Shown: in pieces, positions 9,102 to 16,491 of the stretch
How positions within the stretch are numbered: position 1 is the stretch's first letter
How the letters are laid out: every line of letters starts with the position of its first letter
NCBI GenBank assembly: GCA_033283385.1
Contig: JAWMQQ010000003.1
Coordinates: 496,001-560,000 of the forward strand
Source of the DNA: Mangrovimicrobium sp033283385
Lineage (GTDB): Bacteria; Pseudomonadota; Gammaproteobacteria; Pseudomonadales; Halieaceae
Direction: 5' to 3'
DNA: 64,000 bases
Notes under the pieces: generated by a model
Seen by the model: only the letters and a program-made list of their open reading frames with translations
Databases searched by the model: none
Told to the model about the DNA's origin: nothing
Program-made: the position numbers and the translations under genes

Positions 9102-9309
9102 GCTTTACCCCAAATCTGTGCCACGTATCACTTTTTCGGGATTTTTTGCTGGATAGAGCGGGTAATCGACGCGCTATACTGACCCAAATAGTGCGGGGTG
9201 TTGCTATGGACACCGCATCCCGTAAAAAAAAGTGAAAGGGCTGTACGGACCGGGGGGGTCTACACGATGTTAAGCCGCCTTCCTCAATCGACCGGTTGAG
9301 GGTGGACTC

Positions 9310-10545
9310 ATGTCCAGATTTGTCAGAACCCATGTCGACGACCTGCAATTGGGTATGTATGTAGCGGACCTCGATCGACCATGGATCGAGACGCCGTTCC
9401 TTATGCAGGGATTCACCATCAAGACCGTCGAAGAACTGGCGGCGCTGCGCCAGTTGTGCACCACGGTGGACGTGGACATAGGCCGCACGCGCCCGGCGGG
9501 GGAGTACGCCCCGCACCTGCCCAACGGCGGCGCCCGACGCTCCCGCGTCGTCACGCGTACCTTCAACGGCAAGGCCCTGGTGACCTACGAGGATACCTTC
9601 ACTTTCGAGCAGGAGATGCAAACTGCCGAGAAGGTCTTCAACGATTATGAAGTGCTGGTCGGCCAGCTGTATCGCGGCATCGAGAAAAACGGCCGCGTCG
9701 ACATGGCGTCGGTCAAGAAGACCGTGGACCAGGTGGTCGACAGTATCATGCGCAACGCCGACGCCTGCATGCTGCTCTCGGCGATTCGCAACAAGGACAG
9801 CTACAGCTACTCCCACGCCATGGCCAGTTCTATCCTGGCCGCGGCGGTAGGCCGCCAGATCGGCCTGCCAATCCCGGACATTAAAACCCTGGCACAGGGC
9901 TCGCTGCTGTGCGATGTGGGCAAACTGAATATTTCCTCGCGCATTCTCAACAAGAACACACCGCTCTCGCCGGAAGAAATCGACATCGTTCGCAGCCATG
10001 TGGAGCAGGGCCTGGAATTGCTGGAAAAATCTCCCGGAGTTTCCCCCGAGGTGATCTCCATCGTTTCCCATCACCATGAGAGACACAATGGCACCGGCTA
10101 CCCGCAGGGGCTCGCCGGTGGCGAAATCCCGCCGCTGGCGCGCATCGCGGGCATTGTCGACTGCTACGACGCGATGGTCAGCGACCGCGCCTACGCGCGC
10201 GGAGTCTCGCCCGCGGATGCCATTTCCAAGCTCTATACCATGCGTGACGTCGACTTCCAGTCCGAACTGGTAGAAGAGTTCATTCAGGCGGTGGGCATTT
10301 ACCCGGTCGGCTCCTTCGTGGCGCTGACCGACGGCAGGGTCGGCATCGTGGTGACCGAACACCGCCGCCGGCGCCTGCGTCCGCGTATCATGGTGTTGCT
10401 GGGCGCCGACGGCAAACTCGCCAAGCCGGGCAGCTACGTGAACCTGCTGGAAGAGACCGCGGACGGCATGGGGCGGCCGCTCGAAGTACTCAAGGGTATC
10501 GAGCCCCTGGATTACGGCATCAATCCCGCCGAGCTGGTATTTTGA
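9310..10545 (+). CDS. DUF3391/HD-GYP domain protein, putative c-di-GMP phosphodiesterase
   Basis: A 411-residue cytoplasmic protein. Residues 1-135 form the DUF3391 region (VRTHVDDLQLGMYVADLDRPW...). Residues about 160-370 form an HD-GYP domain with YSHAMA, RSHVEQG, HHHERHNGTGYP (GYP at 263-265) and RIAGIVDCYDAM. The metal-binding HD pair is altered: the usual LLHDIGK is LLCDVGK, with Cys201 replacing His before Asp202, and the usual D of DGxGYP is Asn260. It may therefore be a weak hydrolase or a c-di-GMP sensor. The GTTGAGGGTGGACTC leader gives a modest ribosome site. Followed 31 bases later by an EAL gene. Confidence 0.88.
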   Translation: MSRFVRTHVDDLQLGMYVADLDRPWIETPFLMQGFTIKTVEELAALRQLCTTVDVDIGRTRPAGEYAPHLPNGGARRSRVVTRTFNGKALVTYEDTFTFEQEMQTAEKVFNDYEVLVGQLYRGIEKNGRVDMASVKKTVDQVVDSIMRNADACMLLSAIRNKDSYSYSHAMASSILAAAVGRQIGLPIPDIKTLAQGSLLCDVGKLNISSRILNKNTPLSPEEIDIVRSHVEQGLELLEKSPGVSPEVISIVSHHHERHNGTGYPQGLAGGEIPPLARIAGIVDCYDAMVSDRAYARGVSPADAISKLYTMRDVDFQSELVEEFIQAVGIYPVGSFVALTDGRVGIVVTEHRRRRLRPRIMVLLGADGKLAKPGSYVNLLEETADGMGRPLEVLKGIEPLDYGINPAELVF

Positions 10546-10576
10546 GCGGCCACTTGTTGTTCCGGGGGCGACGTCG

Positions 10577-11851
10577 ATGGCGCTGACGCTGCAGCGGGAG
10601 GAATTCCGGCTGGCGATTTCACAGGCCCTGGGCGAGCGCCCTGGCGACGGTGGAATGGCGGTAGTACTGGTCAAGCTGCGCGCCTTCCACGCGATCAACA
10701 CACGCTTTGGCTACGACGCCGGGGACGCCACGCTGGGCGGCGTCTTTGACGCCCTGGCCGAACTGCTGCGCGAGCCGATCAGGCCCTACCGCGTCGCGGG
10801 CACCTGTTTTGGATTCATCGTACCCACCGTGAAGTACCCCGCGCTGCTGCGCATCGGTATCGAGCGCGCGCTGGAGGCGGTGCGCGAGCCGCGGACGATC
10901 GCCGACGATTGCATCTCCCTGGAAGCCATCGCCGGCGCGGCGCTCTATCCCGACGATGGCGATAGCCCGGACGAGCTCTGGCTGGCGGCGGAGTCCGCCC
11001 TGCAGGCCGCGGCCGGGGACGAAACCGGCATCGTCCTGCACGCCGCCAGCGATCACCACCGGCGGCACGAGCGCTGGCAGCTGGTTTCCCAGCTCAAGCG
11101 CGCCCGGGAGGAGGACCAGTTTCGCCTGCACTACCAGCCGCAGATCAACCTGCAGGACTTCGCCACCAGTGGTTTCGAGGCGCTGTTGCGCTGGCAGCAC
11201 CCGCAGCAGGGGTTTGTGCCTCCCGACGTGTTTATCCCGCTGGCGGAGAGCAGCGGGTTGATCAACGAAATAACCGACTGGGTGGTGCACACCGCGTTGC
11301 GCCAGACTTCCGGGCTCTCACTGATGGGCGGCCGCGCGCGGGTATCCATCAATGTCTCGCCGATCACGCTGTTCGATCCCGGCTTTCCCTATGCCATCGA
11401 ATCCGCGGTTTCACTTTGGGGCGGCTCCCACAGCCAACTCGCACTGGAAGTCACCGAGGGCACGCTGGTGGAGGATATCGCGGTCAGCAAGCGCGTACTG
11501 GGCGCACTGCGCGACAAGGGTGTGCGCGTGGCAATCGACGACTTCGGCACGGGCTATTCCTCGCTGGCTTATTTCCGGCAACTGCCGGTGGACGAGCTCA
11601 AGATCGACAAATCCTTCATCACCAACCTGGCCGACAGCGAGGTGGACCGCAAGCTCGTGGAAACCATCGTCGAGATGGGCCACAAGCTGGGCATGCAGAT
11701 TGTCGCCGAGGGAGTGGAGGACGAGCGCTCGCTCAATGTCCTGCGCGATATCGGTTGCGACGTCGCCCAAGGCTTCCTGATTTCCCCGGCCCTCCCCTCG
11801 GAGGACCTCACCGCCTGGTTCGGCGAGACCGCCTCGCGCAAGATCCACTGA
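10577..11851 (+). CDS. EAL-domain c-di-GMP phosphodiesterase with degenerate GGDEF domain
   Basis: A 424-residue protein with no signal peptide or membrane helix. Residues 1-160 look like a GGDEF domain (FHAINTRFGYDAGDATL) whose active-site loop reads AGTCFGF instead of GGDEF, so it cannot be a diguanylate cyclase. Residues 175-415 form an EAL domain with intact key motifs: FEALLRW (EALxRW), INVSP, ALEVTEG, DDFGTGYSS, ELKIDKSFI, and AEGVED. It should hydrolyse c-di-GMP to pGpG. Placed 31 bases after the HD-GYP gene, probably in the same transcript, so both act in one c-di-GMP turnover or sensing module. Confidence 0.9.
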   Translation: MALTLQREEFRLAISQALGERPGDGGMAVVLVKLRAFHAINTRFGYDAGDATLGGVFDALAELLREPIRPYRVAGTCFGFIVPTVKYPALLRIGIERALEAVREPRTIADDCISLEAIAGAALYPDDGDSPDELWLAAESALQAAAGDETGIVLHAASDHHRRHERWQLVSQLKRAREEDQFRLHYQPQINLQDFATSGFEALLRWQHPQQGFVPPDVFIPLAESSGLINEITDWVVHTALRQTSGLSLMGGRARVSINVSPITLFDPGFPYAIESAVSLWGGSHSQLALEVTEGTLVEDIAVSKRVLGALRDKGVRVAIDDFGTGYSSLAYFRQLPVDELKIDKSFITNLADSEVDRKLVETIVEMGHKLGMQIVAEGVEDERSLNVLRDIGCDVAQGFLISPALPSEDLTAWFGETASRKIH

Positions 11852-11934
11852 CGCGCGGGGCTTGGCTGCGGCCGGGCAGATGTGTCATCGTGTGCCCTCC
11901 TTTTCAACCCCGTCCATGGGACAGGAGGCGAGTC

Positions 11935-12528
11935 ATGTTCAGGCGAATCGTGTTCAGGAAAGTCGGCCTGGGAGCAATGCTGCTGGCATTTGCGCTCCCC
12001 GCCATGGCCCAGTGGGAGCTGGACAGCGCCCATTCCGGTCTCTACTTCATCTCGGATAAAAACGCTTCGGTCGCCGAGACGCACCACTTCAACAGCCTGG
12101 TCGGCTACATCGGCAAGGACGGCGATATCCAGCTGAGCATCGACCTGAACAGCGTGGACACCATGATCCCGATTCGCAACGATCGCTTGAAGGAAATGCT
12201 GTTCGAGACCGCCAGATTCCCCACCGCCAAGGTCAGCACCAAGGTTGATCCGGCCATCCTCGACGAGGTTGCCAAGGGCGCCACCGTCAACACGGAAGTC
12301 CCGGTTTCGCTGGAGCTGCACGGGATGGAGAAAAGCCTGACCGTACCGGTGACGGTGTTCAGCGACGGCGGCAGCATGCGGGTGATGACGCCGCATCCGG
12401 TAGTGATCCGCGCCGAGGACTTCGGCCTGGCCGGCGGTGTCGAGGCATTGCGCGCAGTGGCCAGCCTGAAGAGCATCAGCACCGCGGTGCCGGTGAGCTT
12501 CAGCCTGTTGTTCAAGCAGGCGGAGTGA
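11935..12528 (+). CDS. YceI family periplasmic protein
   Basis: A 197-residue protein starting at ATG 11935 behind ACAGGAGG (11921-11928). The signal peptide ends LPAMA before QWELDSAHSGLYFIS, which is the family's WxxDxxHSxxxF opening. NDRLKEMLFETARFPTAKV and the late AEDFGLAGGVEALR are also typical of YceI lipocalin-like barrels, which bind polyisoprenoids in some bacteria. Its function here is not known. Convergent with marC. Confidence 0.88.
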   Translation: MFRRIVFRKVGLGAMLLAFALPAMAQWELDSAHSGLYFISDKNASVAETHHFNSLVGYIGKDGDIQLSIDLNSVDTMIPIRNDRLKEMLFETARFPTAKVSTKVDPAILDEVAKGATVNTEVPVSLELHGMEKSLTVPVTVFSDGGSMRVMTPHPVVIRAEDFGLAGGVEALRAVASLKSISTAVPVSFSLLFKQAE

Positions 12529-12533
12529 GGTCT

Positions 12534-13130
12534 TCAGCCTCCGGGGGTGCCGAGGAAATGCTGCACCCCCTGCAGGAACATCTGCACCGAGATCATCACC
12601 AGGATCATCCCCATCAGGCGCTCTACAGCCGTGAGGCCGCGGGCGCCCAGTGCGCGCAGCAGTAGCGGCGAGAACATCAGCGTAATGGCGGTGGCCGCCC
12701 AGGCGCCGACCAGGGCCAGCGTCCACTCCAGCATCCGCCCCGGGTTGGACGTGACCAGCAACATCGAGATGGCCAGCGCCGAGGGTCCCGCGACCATGGG
12801 GATCGCCAGCGGCACGATGAAGGGTTCGCCATCGGGCTGGGGGCCCATGATGCCGTGCGGCGAGGGGAAGATCATGCGCAGCGCGATCAGGAACAGCACG
12901 ATGGCGCCGGCCACGCTGATCGATTCCTGGCGCAGGCCGAGCAGGTCGAGCAGCGCGCCGCCTGCCCAGAGGAAGATCAGCAGTACCACCAGCGCAATGC
13001 ACAATTCCCGCACCAGCACCCGCTGGCGTCGCGCCGGGTCCACATCCTTGAGCACCGCGAGAAACACCGGGATATTGCCCAGCGGATCCATGACGAACAG
13101 CAGGGTGACGAAGGCAGAGAGTATGTCCAT
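12534..13130 (-). CDS. MarC family integral membrane protein
   Basis: A 198-residue protein with six predicted helices. Family markers seen are FVMDPLGNIPVFLAVL near the N-terminus and PLAIPMVAGPSALAISMLL in the middle. MarC/YhgN proteins are inner-membrane proteins of unknown substrate; an old link to antibiotic resistance is not supported by later work. Only five bases separate its stop from that of the convergent yceI gene. Confidence 0.9.
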   Translation of the reverse strand: MDILSAFVTLLFVMDPLGNIPVFLAVLKDVDPARRQRVLVRELCIALVVLLIFLWAGGALLDLLGLRQESISVAGAIVLFLIALRMIFPSPHGIMGPQPDGEPFIVPLAIPMVAGPSALAISMLLVTSNPGRMLEWTLALVGAWAATAITLMFSPLLLRALGARGLTAVERLMGMILVMISVQMFLQGVQHFLGTPGG

Positions 13131-13219
13131 CTTTGCTTGCTATCGCTTTGTCGCGGGCATTGCTCTATCCTCTCAAAATTCCGCCGTGGCGGGAAATCCA
13201 TAATTTTCAGCAGATCCGC

Positions 13220-14800
13220 ATGACTATCCCTATCGAGAATCTCACCCAGGCGGCGCGGGCCGCCATTGCCAGGGGCGACTGGTCCACCGTCGAGCAGGCC
13301 GCCGTGGCCCTGCTGCAGAATGCGCCGCAACACCCGGAGGGGCATTTCCTCTACGGCAAGGTCTACAAGGCCGCGCAGCGCCCCAACAAGGCCGTCGAGG
13401 CCCTGCAGGCGGCGCTGGAGCTGGACCCGGCCCGCTACGACGCCGCGATCGAACTGGCCGACTGCTACACGGTGACCAAGGAAAACGGTAAGTGCCGAGA
13501 GCTGCTGGACCGCTACCGGGAGCAGTTGGGCAACAGCCCGCGCTACCTCGACATGGCCGGTACCTGCTACGTGAATATCGGCATGCCCGAACAGGCGCAG
13601 GACCTGTACGAGCAGGCGGTGCGCCTGCAGCCGGAGATCGACCTGTTCCGGGCCAACCTGGCGGCCTGCTCGGTGTTTACTGGCAGTATCGACCGGGCGG
13701 CGCAGCTCTACACCGGGCTGCTGGAGGCAAACCCCCACCACCAGCGCAACCACTACCAGCTGTCGCGGATGCGCACCGCGGTGGACACCTCCCATATCGA
13801 CGCGATGCTCGACTCCCTCGCGGCCAACCCCAGGCCCGACGAGCAGAACATCTTCATGTATTACGCGCTGGGCAAGGAGTATGAGGATCTCGGCGAGTGG
13901 GAGCGCGCCTTCCACTATTACAAACTCGGAGGCGATGCAGCGACCCGCGCGTCGGACTACAAACTGGACGAGGATCTCGGCCTGATCGACGCGGGTATCA
14001 ACAGCTGCGATGCCCAGTGGTTCCGCGACAAGCCCGCGGCGACGGTCGCGGCCGGCCCGAGGCCGGTATTCATCCTGGGCCTGCCGCGCACCGGCAGCAC
14101 CCTGACCGAGCGCATGCTGGGCGCCCATTCGCAGGTGCAGAGTGTCGGCGAGACGCAGTTCCTGCCGATCACCGTGCGCATGAAGAGCGGCGTCGCCGAT
14201 CACCGCCAGCTGACCGCGGCGATGATCGAGGGTGCCGCCCGGGCGGACAGCCAGGAGATCGCGGACTTTTACCTGCAGCGCCTGGCCTACCGGCTGGATG
14301 ACACGCGCTACTTCATCGAGAAGCTGCCCTACAATTCGCTGTTTCTCGGCCTGATCGTCAAGGCGTTCCCGGACGCGAAGATCATCGTCGTGGACCGCAA
14401 CCCCATGGATGCCTGCTTCGCCATGTACAAGCAGGTGTTCACCTGGGCCTACAAGTACTCCTACGATCTCGAAAACCTCGGCAACTACTACGTTCACTAC
14501 GAGGAGATGCTCGCCCACTGGGGCACCCACATCGGCCCCGACCAGCTCCATCGCATGAGCTACGAGGCGTTGGTGGCAAATCCGGAAGCACAACTGCGCG
14601 CCGCGCTGGACTTCCTCGACCTGCCCTTCGAGCCCGCCTGCCTCGATTTCCACCGGGTGGAATCGGCCACTACGACCGCCAGCTCGGTGCAGGTCCGCGA
14701 GAAAATCCACGACAAGAGCGTGGGCCGCTGGCGCCATTTCAGCGAGCAGCTCGAACCCCTGCGGCGTATATTCGAAGCCAACAGCATCGGGTTCGAGTGA
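13220..14800 (+). CDS. TPR-repeat sulfotransferase, paralogue 1
   Basis: A 526-residue protein from ATG 13220. The N-terminal 220 residues are tetratricopeptide-like helices (HFLYGKVYKAAQRPNKAVEALQ, YYALGKEYEDLGEWERAF). The C-terminal half is a PAPS-dependent sulfotransferase: VFILGLPRTGSTLTERML near residue 283 is the 5'-phosphosulfate loop and KIIVVDRNPMDACFAMYK is the 3'-phosphate site. VGRWRHFSEQLEPL is the usual C-terminal signature. No signal peptide, so a cytoplasmic enzyme acting on a small molecule, lipid or glycan precursor. Translationally coupled to a second paralogue. Confidence 0.9.
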   Translation: MTIPIENLTQAARAAIARGDWSTVEQAAVALLQNAPQHPEGHFLYGKVYKAAQRPNKAVEALQAALELDPARYDAAIELADCYTVTKENGKCRELLDRYREQLGNSPRYLDMAGTCYVNIGMPEQAQDLYEQAVRLQPEIDLFRANLAACSVFTGSIDRAAQLYTGLLEANPHHQRNHYQLSRMRTAVDTSHIDAMLDSLAANPRPDEQNIFMYYALGKEYEDLGEWERAFHYYKLGGDAATRASDYKLDEDLGLIDAGINSCDAQWFRDKPAATVAAGPRPVFILGLPRTGSTLTERMLGAHSQVQSVGETQFLPITVRMKSGVADHRQLTAAMIEGAARADSQEIADFYLQRLAYRLDDTRYFIEKLPYNSLFLGLIVKAFPDAKIIVVDRNPMDACFAMYKQVFTWAYKYSYDLENLGNYYVHYEEMLAHWGTHIGPDQLHRMSYEALVANPEAQLRAALDFLDLPFEPACLDFHRVESATTTASSVQVREKIHDKSVGRWRHFSEQLEPLRRIFEANSIGFE

Positions 14801-14802
14801 AC

Positions 14803-16368
14803 ATGCGCTACAGCAGCGGCGACTATCACAAGCGCGCCCTGAAGCTGATTCGCAACCAGCAGTCGAAAAAGGCGCTGAAACTCTGCGCCGACTGGGCAGC
14901 GGAGTATCCCGACGAGGGCATGGCCTGGCTGATGCAGGGCTCGCTGTTGAGCCAGCGCGAGCCGGCCAGGGCGCTGCCCGCGCTCAAGCGCGCCATGGCG
15001 CTGCAGCCGGACAACCCCGAGGCGCGGCTGTTGCTGGTGGAGTGTGCGCTGGCCGCGCGGGAGTACAGTCTCGCGGCAGCGAACATCGACGCGGTGGGCG
15101 GCCAGCTCTCGGTGGAACAGATCGAGCGCGTATCGGGTTGCTGCCAGCGCCTGGCGCGCATCGAACAGCAGCGCCAGTGGCTGGTGCTCCTGTTGCGCAA
15201 CAACAAGCTGAAACCCGCGCTCTGGTACAACCTGGCGGAAGCGGAGATTGCCCTGGGCAATGTCGACGCGGCGCTGGCGCTGTATCGCAAGATGATCGAG
15301 ATCAGCCCGGGTGCGCAGCAGGCGCACTTCGAGCTGGCGCGGCTGGAATCCGCACCGGACACGCCGCACCTGGCGCAGATGGAGTCCGCCCTTGCCTCAG
15401 TTCCTCCCGGGCAGGACGCGGTGCTGCTGCACTACGCCATCGGCAAGACCTGCGAAGATCGCGGCGAATACGTGCGCGCTTTCGAGCACTTCCTGGAGGG
15501 AGGCCGGCAGGCCCGCGCCAACGGCAGTTACGAAGTCGCATCGGACCTGCGCCAGATCGAAACCACCATCGCGCATTTTTCCGCGCAAGCACCGGTTTCC
15601 CCGGACGCGGGACCCGAAGGGCCCGCACCGATCTTCGTCACCGGCCTGCCGCGTTCGGGCACCACGCTGATCGAGCGCCTGCTCTCGAACCACCCGCAGG
15701 TGGATACCGTCAACGAGACGTTTTTTTTCCAGGTCGCCATGCAGGAGTGTGCCGGCCTGGCGCCACTGGCCATACCGTCGATCGATACCCTCCCCCGCGC
15801 ACTGGGCGCGCCGCCCGGGAAGGTCGGTGCGCGCTACCTGGAACTGGTGGCGCACCTGCTCGGCGGACGGGACTATTTTGTCGAGAAGCTGCCGGAAAAC
15901 TACCTGTACATGGAGTTGATTGCGCGCAGCCTGCCGCGCGCGAAATTGCTGCATGTCACCCGCCATCCCCTGGATGTCTGCCTGGCGCTGTTCAAGCAGC
16001 CGTTTTTCCGCTTTGCCTACACCCTGCAGGATCTCGCAGCCTATTACCTGGCCTATCGCCGGCTGATGGACTTCTGGCGCGAGCGCCTGGGTGAGAGGCT
16101 GGTCGAGGTGAGCTACGAGGACTTTGTCGCCGACAGCAGCGCCCAGGCCAGGATTCTGTTCGCGCGCCTCGGCCTGCCCTTCGACGAACGCCTGCTCGAC
16201 CTCCAGGCCAACCGCAAGCAGACCAACAGCGCCAGCGCGGTGCAGGTCAGGCAGCCTGTGCACAATCGCTCGGTCGGGTTGTGGAGAGCTTACGGCGAGC
16301 AATTGCAGCCGCTGCTGGGCGCACTGGTTGACGCCGGCATCCTCGACTCCAACGGAAACGCCCTGTAG
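14803..16368 (+). CDS. TPR-repeat sulfotransferase, paralogue 2
   Basis: A 521-residue protein (GTG at 14797, which overlaps the upstream stop in GTGA, is an alternative start giving 523). N-terminal TPR-like region (HFELARLESAPDTPHLAQ), then a sulfotransferase domain with IFVTGLPRSGTTLIERLL, KLLHVTRHPLDVCLALFK and VGLWRAYGEQLQPLL. Same architecture as the upstream gene but clearly diverged, so an old tandem duplication. The catalytic histidine/lysine region ETFFFQ follows the P-loop. Ends in a TAG supplied by a GTAGGAGC repeat, followed by a strong terminator. Confidence 0.9.
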   Translation: MRYSSGDYHKRALKLIRNQQSKKALKLCADWAAEYPDEGMAWLMQGSLLSQREPARALPALKRAMALQPDNPEARLLLVECALAAREYSLAAANIDAVGGQLSVEQIERVSGCCQRLARIEQQRQWLVLLLRNNKLKPALWYNLAEAEIALGNVDAALALYRKMIEISPGAQQAHFELARLESAPDTPHLAQMESALASVPPGQDAVLLHYAIGKTCEDRGEYVRAFEHFLEGGRQARANGSYEVASDLRQIETTIAHFSAQAPVSPDAGPEGPAPIFVTGLPRSGTTLIERLLSNHPQVDTVNETFFFQVAMQECAGLAPLAIPSIDTLPRALGAPPGKVGARYLELVAHLLGGRDYFVEKLPENYLYMELIARSLPRAKLLHVTRHPLDVCLALFKQPFFRFAYTLQDLAAYYLAYRRLMDFWRERLGERLVEVSYEDFVADSSAQARILFARLGLPFDERLLDLQANRKQTNSASAVQVRQPVHNRSVGLWRAYGEQLQPLLGALVDAGILDSNGNAL

Positions 16369-16432
16369 GAGCGCGCTGTGCGCGCGATCGAACACCGCGC
16401 GGGATCTGATCGCGCGCACAGAGCGCTCCTAC
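16365..16432. repeat. GTAGGAGC-type dispersed palindrome, copy 3
   Basis: From GTAGGAGCGCGCTGTG to CAGAGCGCTCCTAC, with strong internal dyad (GCGCGCGATC / GATCGCGCGC). Supplies the stop codon of the second sulfotransferase and ends just before a Rho-independent terminator. Confidence 0.82.
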
Positions 16433-16440
16433 AAAAAAAA

Positions 16441-16470
16441 AAGCCCGGCTCTTTCGAGCCGGGCTTTTTT
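16441..16470. terminator. Bidirectional Rho-independent terminator
   Basis: An 11-bp stem AAGCCCGGCTC / GAGCCGGGCTT with a TTTC loop, preceded by an A-run and followed by a T-run, so it works in both directions. It separates the convergent sulfotransferase operon (plus) and TonB receptor (minus). Confidence 0.93.
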
Positions 16471-16491
16471 GTGGGTTGCCGTGAACCGGAC

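Noticed and set aside
9102..9309. Riboswitch or small RNA before the HD-GYP gene
   Set aside because: A GGTGT/ACACC hairpin is present, but there is no recognisable aptamer core or terminator, so I see only a leader region.
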